A stretch of 64,000 bases of DNA. It comes from SSF14 sp046331245 (GTDB taxonomy: Bacteria; Actinomycetota; Acidimicrobiia; Acidimicrobiales; Microtrichaceae). Every line of letters begins with the position of its first letter. Within the stretch, counting starts at the first letter, position 1. The stretch spans positions 53,060-117,059 of the forward strand of contig JAXLRH010000012.1 of the NCBI GenBank assembly GCA_046331245.1, read 5' to 3'. The translations under genes and the position numbers were made by a program. A model generated the notes under the pieces. It did not search any database and was not told the DNA's origin. It saw only the letters and a program-made list of their open reading frames with translations. Positions 1 through 8,044 of the stretch are shown here, in pieces.

Positions 1-11
1 GAAGCGCTTCA

Positions 12-650
12 TCACGCCAGTTTGTCGTACTGCGCTCTCGCGAGCGGGGTCACCGCGTCGATGTAGCTCTGCGCCGAGTCCGACACCGGACCGTTGGCGA
101 CCACCTGCACCTCGTACACGCCGACGGAGAACACCAACGACGCGCCGGCGGTGTCCTCGTCGTTACCGACGACGCCGCCCGAACCGGGCACGCCGTCGAG
201 GGTGAACGTGTCGCTCACGCCCGGGCCGGCCCGCAGGCGCTCCACGGTCCGGCCGGTGTTGGCCACCGCCCCGCGCGACGTCTCGAACTGGTAGACGAAC
301 ACGATGATCTGCCGCTCGCCGTCGTCGGTGGCCCACAGGCGCTGGTAGCCGCGCACGAAGCCGTCGCCGACCAACGTCGCACGGGCATCCGCGGAGCCGT
401 CGTCACGAACCGCCTTGTCGAGGTCGGAGGGGCCGGTGTCGCCGACGTCGTCGGGCTGCATGGTGAAGCCCGACGGCACGGTCGTGACGAGCGCGTCTTC
501 GAGAGACGGCCCGGGCACACCCGTGGTGGTCGCAGCGACCGTCGTCGTCGAGCGGGTGACGCGCTCGATCGCGTGTTCCGAGGTCGAACCGCACCCGGTG
601 GCCAGCCCGAGCGCCGCGATCGCGAGGACGCCGGCGAGTCGGACCCTCAC
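12..650 (-). CDS. Putative secreted lipoprotein, function unknown
   Basis: A 212-residue protein I do not recognise by family. The N-terminus is a classic lipoprotein signal peptide: basic start, hydrophobic stretch, then the lipobox LATGC with the acylated cysteine at about residue 20. A Thr-rich linker (about residues 33-45) follows, typical of actinobacterial surface lipoproteins, then a globular part of about 160 residues with no catalytic motif I can name. It should sit on the outer face of the membrane. The GTG start overlaps the gmk stop (GTGA), so it is the last visible gene of the pyrF-mihF-gmk transcription unit; no functional link to gmk is implied. Confidence 0.7.
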   Translation of the reverse strand: MRVRLAGVLAIAALGLATGCGSTSEHAIERVTRSTTTVAATTTGVPGPSLEDALVTTVPSGFTMQPDDVGDTGPSDLDKAVRDDGSADARATLVGDGFVRGYQRLWATDDGERQIIVFVYQFETSRGAVANTGRTVERLRAGPGVSDTFTLDGVPGSGGVVGNDEDTAGASLVFSVGVYEVQVVANGPVSDSAQSYIDAVTPLARAQYDKLA

Positions 651-1189
651 GCGCCGGCGGCGCGACGCTCGGCCACGAGCGCCGCGAGCTCGTCGACCGT
701 GTCCTCGACGTGGTGGTTGATCACCACGACGCAGTCGAGGCCGGCTGCCGCGAGGGCCTCCTCCTCGGCACGGATCACGCGCTGCTCGACCCGCTCGGGG
801 CTGTCGCCGCGGTGCACCAGGCGTTGGCGCTGCACCTCACGCGAGGGCGCCTCGAGGTAGATGCACAGCGCGTCGGGGAACCGCTCCTTGATGGCCATGG
901 CCCCGTAGACGTCGATCTCGAAGAGCACGTCGTGGCCGTCGTCGGGCTCGGGCACCGGCGAGCCCTGGCGGTAGTCGAGGAAGTCGACCCACTCCAGGAA
1001 GCCGCCCTCGTCGATGCGCTGCTGGAACTCGTCCCAGGTGGCGAAGACGTACGCGTCCTCGGCCTCGCCCGGGCGGCGCTCACGCGTCGTCCACGACCGG
1101 TTCACGTAGAGGTTTGGGTCGCGCTCGCGCCACGCGGCGACCACCGTGCCCTTGCCGGCGCCGCCCGGGCCGCTCACCACGATGATCAT
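647..1189 (-). CDS. gmk: Guanylate kinase
   Basis: Phosphorylates GMP (and dGMP) to GDP with ATP in the cytoplasm, a required step of GTP synthesis. The 180-residue protein opens with a P-loop, GPGGAGKGT at about residues 7-15, followed by the GMP-binding block RSWTTRERRPGE (about residues 31-42) and the lid region. It is slightly shorter than the usual 190-210 residues. The ATG start overlaps the mihF stop by four bases. The order pyrF-mihF-gmk is conserved in actinobacteria and supports the call. Confidence 0.93.
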   Translation of the reverse strand: MIIVVSGPGGAGKGTVVAAWRERDPNLYVNRSWTTRERRPGEAEDAYVFATWDEFQQRIDEGGFLEWVDFLDYRQGSPVPEPDDGHDVLFEIDVYGAMAIKERFPDALCIYLEAPSREVQRQRLVHRGDSPERVEQRVIRAEEEALAAAGLDCVVVINHHVEDTVDELAALVAERRAAGA

Positions 1190-1512
1190 GCGGCCACCCC
1201 GGCGAGCAGCGCGTCCCAGGCGCGATCGTCGACTTCGCCGAGCACGACGTCCTCGGAGAGGCCCGCCGAGGCGAGCAGGCGACGCGACGCGACCTTGCCC
1301 CCGACGGCCGGCATTGCCTCGAGCACACCGAGCAATCGCAGCTCGGCGAGCCGATCGGCCTCGGGCGCCGGGAGGTCGGCGACCTCGCGGCGCACCTCGT
1401 CACGCACGCCGTCGAGGCCGAGCCCCGCAGCGCACCGATCCACGAAGGCGGTGCGGAACCGTCGCGTGCGATCGGCCCACGCCAGCGCGGCGGCCAACTT
1501 CGGGTCGGTCAC
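1186..1512 (-). CDS. mihF: Actinobacterial integration host factor (mIHF)
   Basis: A 108-residue nucleoid-associated DNA-binding protein of the mycobacterial IHF type, unrelated to HU/IHF of proteobacteria. The central segment LLGVLEAMPAVGG followed by a helix ending SAGLSE matches the helix-two-turn-helix core of mIHF (compare LLESMPGVG in mycobacteria). The N-terminal helix is rich in Ala and Arg, as in the family. It starts with GTG at 1512, 13 bases after the pyrF stop, and its stop overlaps gmk. Its position between pyrF and gmk is the canonical one and weighs heavily in the call, because the protein is divergent. Confidence 0.8.
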   Translation of the reverse strand: MTDPKLAAALAWADRTRRFRTAFVDRCAAGLGLDGVRDEVRREVADLPAPEADRLAELRLLGVLEAMPAVGGKVASRRLLASAGLSEDVVLGEVDDRAWDALLAGVAA

Positions 1513-1525
1513 GGACGAGTCCGTG

Positions 1526-2257
1526 TCAGTCCGCGATCGCCGCGGCGATGGACGCGGCGACGGCGAACGGGTCGTCCGCCTGCGTGACCGCTCGACCGAT
1601 CACGAGGAGATCGGCGCCGTTGGCGATGGCCTCCTGCGGCGTGGCGGCGCGAGCCTGGTCGTGGATGGGCGAACCCACCGGGCGGATGCCCGGCACGACG
1701 CGGCGAAGTCGCGGCGCCAGCTCACGTGCGGTCTGCAGGTCGCTCGCTGCGAGGATGAGGCCCCCGCAGCCACCTTCCAACGCCACGCGGACGCGGTTGG
1801 GGACGATGTGGGGCGGGGCGGAGTCGTCGCTCGTGAGCACCGTCACCGCGAGCGCGACGGGCACGTCGAGGCCGGCCGCCTCGGCGCCGTGGTAGAGCCC
1901 CTCGACGCCGGCCTTCAACATGTCGACGCCGCCGGTGGCGTGCAGGGTGAGGTACTCGACGCCGAGCGCGCCGAGCACCCGCGTGGCGCGGTTCACCGTC
2001 GTGGGGATGTCGAACAGCTTCAGGTCGAGGAAGACCTGGTAGCCCATGTCGCGTAGGTCGGCGATGACGTCGGGGCCCGCAGCGCTGAACAGCTCGAGAC
2101 CGACCTTGGCCACGCCGAACCACGGGCGCATGGAGATGGCCAGGCGGTGGGCCTCGACGAGGTCGTCGGTGTCGAGCACCAACGCCAGGCGTCGCCGCAC
2201 CGAGTCGGGCACCTCTCCGGTCCCTGCCGTGGTGTCCTCGACACTGCTGTCACCCAT
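1526..2257 (-). CDS. pyrF: Orotidine 5'-phosphate decarboxylase (type I)
   Basis: Catalyses the last step of UMP synthesis, decarboxylation of OMP. The 243-residue protein has LALVLDTDDL at the first strand and the catalytic signature DLKLFDIPTT (Asp-x-Lys-x-x-Asp), which marks the short type I family; mycobacteria and streptomycetes usually carry the longer type II enzyme. The phosphate-binding end reads VIGRAVT. The ATG at 2257 was chosen because upstream in-frame codons lie inside pyrD and give no family similarity; the start overlaps the pyrD stop by 8 bases. It is co-transcribed with carB and pyrD. Confidence 0.93.
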   Translation of the reverse strand: MGDSSVEDTTAGTGEVPDSVRRRLALVLDTDDLVEAHRLAISMRPWFGVAKVGLELFSAAGPDVIADLRDMGYQVFLDLKLFDIPTTVNRATRVLGALGVEYLTLHATGGVDMLKAGVEGLYHGAEAAGLDVPVALAVTVLTSDDSAPPHIVPNRVRVALEGGCGGLILAASDLQTARELAPRLRRVVPGIRPVGSPIHDQARAATPQEAIANGADLLVIGRAVTQADDPFAVAASIAAAIAD

Positions 2258-3167
2258 GTGCGCCTCCGCTGAGCTCTCGTACTCGTTCGATCCTGTGGCC
2301 TTCGCACCAGTCCACCAGCTCCTCCAGCACTCGCCGGGGGGTTCGGGGGTCTGCGAAGTTGGCCGTACCAACCTGACACGCCTGTGCGCCGGCGAGCATG
2401 AACTCGACGGCGTCGTGCGCGGTTGCCACACCACCGACCCCGATGAGGGGAAGGTCGGGGTGAGCGACCCGGCAATCGTAGACAGCCCGCACCGCCACCG
2501 GATGGATGGCGGGGCCCGAGACTCCCCCACCTCCCCCGCCGAGACGGGGCCGACGCGTCTCCGGATCGATGGCCATGCCGAGCAACGTGTTCACGAGTGT
2601 GGCGGCGTCGGCCCCGGCGGCGGCGACCGCCCCGGCGACCTCGGCGAGCCGGTCGGTGTTCGGGCTGAGCTTCGCCCAGAGCGGGCGACCCGCCGCCGCG
2701 CACACGCCGATGACCTCGGCCGCGAGAGCGGCATCGTGCGCGAAGAGGTGCCGGCCCCCGTCGAGGTTCGGGCAGCTGAGGTTGACCTCGACCGCGATCA
2801 CCGAGGAGGGCGCGGCGGCCAGCATCTCGGCGGCGCGCCGGTACTCCTCGACGGTCCGGCCCCAGATCGAGACCACGATGCGCTCGACGCCGAGTGCCGT
2901 GAGCGCGGGCAGGCCCGACGAGAGCCACGCGGCGACCCCTGGCCCCTGCAGCCCGACGCTGTTGATCATCCCCGCCGGCGTCTGGTGCACACGCGGACCG
3001 GGGTTGCCGGGCCAGGGATCGGCGGACAGCGACTTGGTGACGAACGCGCCGAGGCCGGCGAGATCGAGGTAGGCCGCGAGCTCGGTGGAGTGCCCGGCCG
3101 TGCCCGACGCCACCATGACCGGATTGGGCAGGGTCAGCGACCCGACCTGCACCGACAGGTCGACCAT
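2250..3167 (-). CDS. pyrD: Dihydroorotate dehydrogenase, class 1B-like catalytic subunit
   Basis: FMN enzyme oxidising dihydroorotate to orotate. The 305-residue sequence is class 1 and cytosolic: the start reads LTLPNPVMVASGT, the substrate block is NSVGLQGPG, and the active-site loop is NLSCPN with the catalytic cysteine. FMN phosphate-binding segments GVGGV and the final IERVREL region are present. Class 1B enzymes normally work with the iron-sulfur/FAD subunit PyrK, and no pyrK is seen in this window. A Gly-rich run (six Gly, about residues 221-226) precedes the SGPAIHP block. Its start overlaps the carB stop by one base (TGATG). Confidence 0.92.
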   Translation of the reverse strand: MVDLSVQVGSLTLPNPVMVASGTAGHSTELAAYLDLAGLGAFVTKSLSADPWPGNPGPRVHQTPAGMINSVGLQGPGVAAWLSSGLPALTALGVERIVVSIWGRTVEEYRRAAEMLAAAPSSVIAVEVNLSCPNLDGGRHLFAHDAALAAEVIGVCAAAGRPLWAKLSPNTDRLAEVAGAVAAAGADAATLVNTLLGMAIDPETRRPRLGGGGGGVSGPAIHPVAVRAVYDCRVAHPDLPLIGVGGVATAHDAVEFMLAGAQACQVGTANFADPRTPRRVLEELVDWCEGHRIERVRELSGGAHG

Positions 3168-6100
3168 CAGGCGCGGGCCCCGGCGTGGTACTCCTGCAGG
3201 CTGCGGACGACCGGCGGGTGCGCCGCGGTGTCGGCGATGCCGTTGGCTGCGGCCAGGGCGGCGGCCGCGGTGGTGAGCAGCGGCACCCGGTGCAGGCCGG
3301 CGGCGGACCGGATGTACGCGCCGTCGGCACGCGACCCCCGACCGCGCGGCGAGTTGACCACCAGCTGGATCTCGCCGGCCGACAGGAGCTCCACCGCGTC
3401 GCGGGCGCCGTCGGGGCGGGCATCCGCGCCGCCGAGCTTGGCGACGACCTGACTCACCGTGACGCCGGAACCGGACAGGAACGCCGCGGTGCCCGACGTG
3501 GCGACGATCTCGAAGCCGAGGTCGGCGAAGCGCTGTGCGGCGCGCAGGCCCGTGGGCTTGTCGCGGTCGGCGAGCGACATGAACACGCACCCCGTCGTGG
3601 GCATGTGATCCCCCGCCGCCAGCTGCGACTTGGCGAAGGCGAGTCCGAACGTGCGGTCGATGCCCATGACCTCGCCCGTGGAGCGCATCTCGGGGCCGAG
3701 CACGGCGTCGGCATCGGGGAACCGGCTGAACGGCAGCACGGCCTCCTTCACCGACACGTGGTCGCCGTCCACCGGCGGCTGCAGCAGACCCTCGATGCGC
3801 AGCTGCTCGAGCGTGGCGCCGCACATCACCCGCGACGCCACCTTCACCAGGGGCACGCCGGTGGCCTTGGCGACGAAGGGCACGGTGCGCGAGGCACGGG
3901 GGTTCGCCTCGATGACGAACACCTGGGCGGCGTCGGCCGCGACACCCGACTTCTTCACGGCGAACTGCACGTTGATGAGGCCCTGGACCTCGAGGGACGC
4001 GGCGATCTGGCGGGTGTAGTCCTCGATGACGGCGATCGTGCCCGCACCGAGCGTCATCGGCGGGATCACGCAGGCGGAGTCGCCCGAGTGCACGCCCGCC
4101 TCCTCGACGTGCTCCATCACGCCGCCGATGAGCACCTCGCCGGAGGCGTCGCGGATCGCGTCGACGTCGACCTCGGTGGCGTCCTCGAGGAACCGGTCGA
4201 TGAGCACGGGCCGGGAGGCGGACAGACCGCCCTCGCGCCCGAGGCCCGCGAGACCCGACAGCGTCGCCATCGCCTCGCTCAGCCCGTCGTGGTCGTAGAC
4301 GATCTCCATGGCCCGGCCGCCGAGCACGTAGGAGGGACGCACGAGCGCGGGGAAGCCGATGCGGTCGACGATCGCCCGGGCGCCGTCGAGGTCGACGGCC
4401 GTGCCGCCGGCGGGCTGGGGGATCTCGAGGCGGGCGCAGAGCGCGTTCCAGCGGTCGCGGTCCTCGGCGAGGTCGATCGAGTCGGGCGAGGTGCCGAGCA
4501 CCAGCTCCCGCGGCAGCACGTCGGCGAGCTTCAGCGGGGTCTGGCCGCCGAGGCTGACGATCACGCCCACCACGTCGCCGGCCGCCTGCTCGGCTTCGAT
4601 GACGGACATGACGTCCTCGAACGTGAGCGGCTCGAAGTACAGGCGGTCCGAGGTGTCGTAGTCGGTGGACACCGTCTCGGGGTTGCAGTTCACCATGACC
4701 GTCTCGAACCCGGCGTCGCGGAGGGCGAAGCTCGCGTGCACGCAGCCGTAGTCGAACTCGATGCCCTGCCCGATGCGGTTGGGGCCGGAGCCCAGGATGA
4801 TCACCTTCGGGCGGGTGGATGGACGCACCTCGTTCTCGTCCTCCCACGTCGAGTAGTGGTACGGCGTCTCCGCCGCGAACTCCGCAGCGCAGGTGTCGAC
4901 CGTCTTGTACGTCGGGAGCACGCCGAGGCCGATGCGGGTCGAGCGAACCGTCGCCTCCGGAACGCCCCACAGGTACGCGAGCTGCGCATCGCTGAACCCG
5001 AGCTGCTTCACGCGCTTGAACTCGCGCGCCGTGAGGTCGTCGAGCGACCGCCCGGCCAGAGCGGCGCGCTCCTCGGTGACCAGCGACATCTGATCGAGGA
5101 ACCACGGATCGATGCGGCAGGCGTCGTGCACGCGCTCGATCGACAGGCCGCGCCGCAACGCCGCCTCGACGCAGAAGATGCGATCGGGCGTGGCGTGGTC
5201 GGTGAGGGCGAGCAGCTCGTCGTCGGAGTACTCGTCCCACTGCGCCTCGGCGGGATCGCAGTTGAGGCCGAACCGGCCCTGCTCCAGCGACCGGAGCGCC
5301 TTCTGCAGCGACTCGGGGAACGTGCGGCCGATGGCCATCGCCTCCCCCACCGACTGCATCTGGGTGCCGAGCACGCCTGACGTGCCCGGGAACTTCTCGA
5401 ACGCCCACCGGGGCACCTTGGTGACCACGTAGTCGATGGCCGGCTCGAAGCTCGCAGGCGTGAGCCGGGTGATGTCGTTGGTGATCTCGTCGAGCGTGTA
5501 CCCCACCGCCAGCCGCGCCGCGATCTTGGCGATCGGGAAGCCGGTCGCCTTCGACGCGAGCGCCGAGCTGCGGGAGACGCGCGGGTTCATCTCGATGACG
5601 ACGAGGTCGCCGTCGACCGGGTTCACCGCGAACTGCACGTTGGACCCGCCGGTCTCGACGCCGACACGACGGATGCACGCGAACGCCGCGTCACGCATCG
5701 TCTGGTACTCGACATCGCTCAGCGTCTGCGCCGGGGCCACCGTGATGGAGTCGCCGGTGTGCACACCCATGGGGTCGACGTTCTCGATCGAGCAGATGAT
5801 CACGCAGTTGTCGGCCCGGTCGCGCATCACCTCCAGCTCGTACTCCTTCCAGCCGGCGATCGAGCGCTCGATGAGGATCTCGCTGATCGGGCTGGCGTCG
5901 AGGCCGGCCGCGGCGACGAGCTCGAACTCCTCGGGCGTCTTCGCAATGCCGGTGCCCTTGCCACCGAGGATGTACGCGGGGCGGATGACGACGGGCAGCC
6001 CGATGCGCTGCACGACCTCGCGCGCCGCCTCCATCGTGTGGGCGGTGTCGGACTCCGGCACCTTCAGGCCGATGCCGATCATCGCCTGCTTGAACGTCTC

Positions 6101-6490
6101 GCGGTTCTCCGCGGTCTCGATGGCCTCGGCGTTGGCGCCGATCATCTCGGGCGTGCCCGGCACGCCGATGACGCCCTTCGCGTGCAGCTCCATCGCGAGG
6201 TTGAGCGCCGTCTGGCCGCCGAGCGTGGGCAGCACGGCGTCGGGCTGCTCCTTCTCGATGATGCGCTCGAGCACGTCGACGTCGAGCGGCTCGATGTACG
6301 TCGCGTCGGCGAAGTCGGGGTCGGTCATGATCGTCGCCGGGTTCGAGTTGGCGAGGATGACGCGGTAGCCCTCCTCGCGGAGCACGCGGCACGCCTGGGT
6401 GCCGGAGTAGTCGAACTCGCAGGCCTGGCCGATCACGATCGGGCCGGACCCGATGATCAGGATCGAGCGGAGGTCGTCACGACGGGGCAT
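3167..6490 (-). CDS. carB: Carbamoyl-phosphate synthase large subunit
   Basis: A full-length synthase (1107 residues) that makes carbamoyl phosphate from bicarbonate, ATP and ammonia delivered by CarA, feeding arginine and pyrimidine synthesis. Two homologous ATP-grasp halves are visible: the first begins with GSGPIVIGQACEFDYSG, the second with GSGPNRIGQGIEFDYGC at about residue 563. Each half carries an ENP/EANPR metal site (IEMNPRVSRSS and IEANPRASR). A C-terminal MGS-like allosteric domain (about 960-1107) follows. carA is not adjacent; 3 kb of other genes separate them. The start at 6490 has GGAG about 10 bases upstream, and an intrinsic terminator precedes it. Confidence 0.97.
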   Translation of the reverse strand: MPRRDDLRSILIIGSGPIVIGQACEFDYSGTQACRVLREEGYRVILANSNPATIMTDPDFADATYIEPLDVDVLERIIEKEQPDAVLPTLGGQTALNLAMELHAKGVIGVPGTPEMIGANAEAIETAENRETFKQAMIGIGLKVPESDTAHTMEAAREVVQRIGLPVVIRPAYILGGKGTGIAKTPEEFELVAAAGLDASPISEILIERSIAGWKEYELEVMRDRADNCVIICSIENVDPMGVHTGDSITVAPAQTLSDVEYQTMRDAAFACIRRVGVETGGSNVQFAVNPVDGDLVVIEMNPRVSRSSALASKATGFPIAKIAARLAVGYTLDEITNDITRLTPASFEPAIDYVVTKVPRWAFEKFPGTSGVLGTQMQSVGEAMAIGRTFPESLQKALRSLEQGRFGLNCDPAEAQWDEYSDDELLALTDHATPDRIFCVEAALRRGLSIERVHDACRIDPWFLDQMSLVTEERAALAGRSLDDLTAREFKRVKQLGFSDAQLAYLWGVPEATVRSTRIGLGVLPTYKTVDTCAAEFAAETPYHYSTWEDENEVRPSTRPKVIILGSGPNRIGQGIEFDYGCVHASFALRDAGFETVMVNCNPETVSTDYDTSDRLYFEPLTFEDVMSVIEAEQAAGDVVGVIVSLGGQTPLKLADVLPRELVLGTSPDSIDLAEDRDRWNALCARLEIPQPAGGTAVDLDGARAIVDRIGFPALVRPSYVLGGRAMEIVYDHDGLSEAMATLSGLAGLGREGGLSASRPVLIDRFLEDATEVDVDAIRDASGEVLIGGVMEHVEEAGVHSGDSACVIPPMTLGAGTIAVIEDYTRQIAASLEVQGLINVQFAVKKSGVAADAAQVFVIEANPRASRTVPFVAKATGVPLVKVASRVMCGATLEQLRIEGLLQPPVDGDHVSVKEAVLPFSRFPDADAVLGPEMRSTGEVMGIDRTFGLAFAKSQLAAGDHMPTTGCVFMSLADRDKPTGLRAAQRFADLGFEIVATSGTAAFLSGSGVTVSQVVAKLGGADARPDGARDAVELLSAGEIQLVVNSPRGRGSRADGAYIRSAAGLHRVPLLTTAAAALAAANGIADTAAHPPVVRSLQEYHAGARA

Positions 6491-6514
6491 CGAAATGGCT
6501 CCAGATAAACGAAA

Positions 6515-6531
6515 AGCCCCCGGAGGGGGCT
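6515..6531 (-). terminator. Intrinsic terminator in the carB leader, likely attenuator
   Basis: A perfect 7-bp stem (AGCCCCC/GGGGGCT) with a three-base loop. On the minus strand it is followed by TTTTCGTTT, a proper U-tract for an intrinsic terminator. It ends 24 bases before the carB start codon, so it would stop transcripts entering carB from upstream. A TAGGGT hexamer on the minus strand near 6580 could be the -10 of a carB promoter, giving a short leader. No ARUCCNGNGAGGYU PyrR loop is seen in this leader, so the sensing signal is unknown. On the plus strand no U-tract follows, so it does not serve that side. Confidence 0.7.
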
Positions 6532-6660
6532 GGGGAGGACTCGGTTGGGAAGGGCAGCTTGGCGATCACCGAGACCGCACCCTATCACGACGCCGCACCC
6601 CGCCTTCCCGGTGCAGTGCTGCTCGGGCCGCCTGAGGTCGGAGCACCGCGTCGCCCGGCC

Positions 6661-6686
6661 TCGGTGCGCGAAGGTCATCTGAGCAG
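6661..6686 (+). repeat. Dispersed repeat copy 1
   Basis: The stretch from 6661 to 6683 matches copy 2 at 20 of 23 positions, including GGTCATCTGAG against TGTCATCTGAG. It lies about 170 bases upstream of carB on the other side of the terminator, with no intact gene attached. Confidence 0.55.
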
Positions 6687-6760
6687 CGGCCCGATTCTCG
6701 ATCGCTGAAGTGCCCTTCGAGGGAACGTGAGCGATCAAGTCCGAGGCCGCCGTCGACCGG

Positions 6761-6788
6761 GCCACGGTGCGGGAATGTCATCTGAGGA
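6761..6788 (+). repeat. Dispersed repeat copy 2
   Basis: Contains acggtgcgggaatgtcat (6764-6781), identical over 18 bases to the copy at 7412-7429; the bases after it (ctgaggat versus atgacgga) remain similar. The identical cores start exactly 648 bases apart and bracket the first orphan gene. Confidence 0.75.
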
Positions 6789-6854
6789 TGCTCGACGCGA
6801 CCCCGCCCGGTTCAACCGACAGACGGCACGAACCAGTGCGAGAACGGTGACGGT

Positions 6855-6880
6855 CGACGGTGTCAGAAGAACCGCATGAG
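6855..6880 (+). repeat. Dispersed repeat copy 3
   Basis: Second sub-type of the repeat: cgacggtg then a variable pair, then agaagaac and atgag. It resembles the copies at 7514 and 7992. It lies 32 bases upstream of the start codon of the first orphan gene, a placement also seen for the other two orphan genes. Confidence 0.5.
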
Positions 6881-6912
6881 CACCGACGTCGCTCGTGGCC
6901 CATGATCGGGGC

Positions 6913-7395
6913 ATGTGGCACGACTGGGAGCGCATCGCCGCCCGTTTGACGGAGGACGAGGGAGCGCTCGTAGATGTGCGCTCGGCCGGCGTCGGGGCGG
7001 CGGGTTGGCAGCGGTTGCTGAACCTCCCGACGGAACAGGGCTGGTGGTTCCAGTACGCCGAGGATGGAGTGCGCCTGCCCGTCCCCCCAGCCGACGTGAT
7101 TCCTACTCGCCGGTCAACGGTCTTCTGCAGCTTTGAATTTCAGGTGACCCCCACCTTCGGGTTGCGCACGGCCTTCCTCGATTCCGTTGACGTGGAACTG
7201 TGGTTCGACCCTCGGACCCTCAGGTCGCATGCCAATGTGTCGAGTCTGTTGTCGTTCGTTCGGATTCTTGGGCGGACCCTTTGCCATGACGTGACGGTGA
7301 CCGCCGACAACCATCCGGAGTGGGTGTACCTCCGCTACGCCGTCGAGTCAGACTCGGTGGTCGAGGAAGTCAATCCGGGTGGCCCCGAGCGGTAA
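6913..7395 (+). CDS. Orphan protein A of the cassette-like tract, function unknown
   Basis: A 160-residue soluble protein I do not recognise. It is rich in Trp (WHDWERI, QGWWFQY, ELWFDP) and has no signal peptide or membrane segment. ATG at 6913 is preferred over an in-frame GTG at 6895. Codon use is clearly less GC3-biased than in neighbouring genes (GTT, CTT, ATT and AAT are frequent), suggesting recent acquisition. It is on the opposite strand to carB and the desaturase, with diverged repeats 32 bases before the start and 14 bases after the stop. Small, acidic, Trp-rich orphans of this kind resemble immunity proteins of polymorphic toxins in general character, but no family is assigned. 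Confidence 0.6.
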   Translation: MWHDWERIAARLTEDEGALVDVRSAGVGAAGWQRLLNLPTEQGWWFQYAEDGVRLPVPPADVIPTRRSTVFCSFEFQVTPTFGLRTAFLDSVDVELWFDPRTLRSHANVSSLLSFVRILGRTLCHDVTVTADNHPEWVYLRYAVESDSVVEEVNPGGPER

Positions 7396-7408
7396 TCCAC
7401 TCGGCCAG

Positions 7409-7435
7409 GCGACGGTGCGGGAATGTCATATGACG
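7409..7435 (+). repeat. Dispersed repeat copy 4
   Basis: Starts 14 bases after the stop of orphan gene A and shares 18 identical bases (7412-7429) with copy 2. The flank ccaggcgacgg also resembles copy 7 (ccaagcgacg). Confidence 0.75.
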
Positions 7436-7444
7436 GATACACCG

Positions 7445-7494
7445 CACTGGAGCGGTGAGTAGCCAGTGTGCGAACACTCAGCGCTCCAGAGTGG
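7445..7494. repeat. Long imperfect palindrome, also found upstream of pyrR
   Basis: Arms ctggagcggtgagt (7447-7460) and actcagcgctccag (7476-7489) pair over 14 bases with one mismatch, around a 15-base loop. The right arm and flank, gcgctccagagtgg (7481-7494), is identical over 14 bases to 19653-19666 upstream of pyrR, which also lies in a hairpin. No U-tract follows, so a terminator is unlikely; a REP-like element or protein site is possible. Confidence 0.55.
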
Positions 7495-7513
7495 GACCCG
7501 CGGCATCGTCCAG

Positions 7514-7538
7514 CCGACGGTGGCGGAAGAACGCACAA
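7514..7538 (+). repeat. Dispersed repeat copy 5
   Basis: Reads ccgacggtggcggaagaac followed by gcac; close to copy 3 (cgacggtgtcagaagaac). It sits 46 bases upstream of the GTG start of orphan gene B. Confidence 0.5.
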
Positions 7539-7584
7539 CGTGCCTTGACTCTCCGAGGGTGGCTCCGACGGGCAGACTTCGTGA

Positions 7585-7956
7585 GTGCCCGAGATTCCGT
7601 ACCTCGCCGATGCCAGCACGCAGACCGGGATCTGGAGAGGTACCGATCTCCCGACGATCGCACGCGCCATTCGCGAGGTCGGCTACTGGGAGGAGGTCGT
7701 TGAGTGGCGGATCAGCACCACGACGGCCTTCCGCATCGAGCGGGAAGTCGACCCCTCGGGTCGGCGGTGGTTCAAGGTAAGCGCAACGTGCGACCACGAG
7801 ATGACGTGTCGCTGCCCAACGCTCGAACGGGCGATGGAGATGATGAGCGTCTACGACCGACTGATCATGGACATGTTCTGGACTCTCGGGTGGGCCTCGT
7901 GGGCGGCGAGACGCCGTCTCGAACCGGGGCCCTTCGAGGTGCTGCCTCCGGGCTAA
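7585..7956 (+). CDS. Orphan protein B of the cassette-like tract, function unknown
   Basis: A 123-residue protein with no family I recognise. Sequence features: several aromatic residues (YWEEVVEWRI, MFWTLGWASW), a beta-rich middle, and three cysteines in SATCDHEMTCRCP (about residues 66-78) that could bind a metal or be incidental. No signal peptide. The start is GTG at 7585, without a strong Shine-Dalgarno. Codon use is again weaker in GC3 than the backbone. Same strand and spacing pattern as its neighbours A and C: a repeat copy 46 bases before the start and another about 35 bases after the stop. Confidence 0.55.
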   Translation: MPEIPYLADASTQTGIWRGTDLPTIARAIREVGYWEEVVEWRISTTTAFRIEREVDPSGRRWFKVSATCDHEMTCRCPTLERAMEMMSVYDRLIMDMFWTLGWASWAARRRLEPGPFEVLPPG

Positions 7957-7991
7957 GGCGGGCACACCTACCGGCACTGCCGCCGACCAGG

Positions 7992-8016
7992 CCACTGTGG
8001 CGGAAACACGGATGAG
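7992..8016 (+). repeat. Dispersed repeat copy 6
   Basis: Reads ccactgtggcggaaacacgg followed by atgag. It matches the consensus ccacggtgcgggaa at most positions and the atgag end of copy 3. It lies between the stop of orphan gene B and the start of C, 28 bases before the latter. Confidence 0.5.
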
Positions 8017-8044
8017 GCTAGGCCCTCTGTGATTTGATTCGTCG

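Larger units (their letters stand above)
6491..6912. other. Intergenic region between carB and the orphan-gene tract
   Basis: About 420 bases without a convincing gene. It holds the carB leader and terminator, then, from 6660 onward, three copies of the dispersed repeat described separately (near 6661, 6761 and 6855). The stretch between them has no open frame with coding character and may be decayed cassette material (inference). Confidence 0.5.

Noticed and set aside
3185..5380. Long plus-strand frame opposite carB
   Set aside because: Shadow of the GC-rich codon structure of carB; rich in Arg, Gly and His and with no family. Similar long frames opposite secD, relA, aspS and the MMPL gene were rejected for the same reason.
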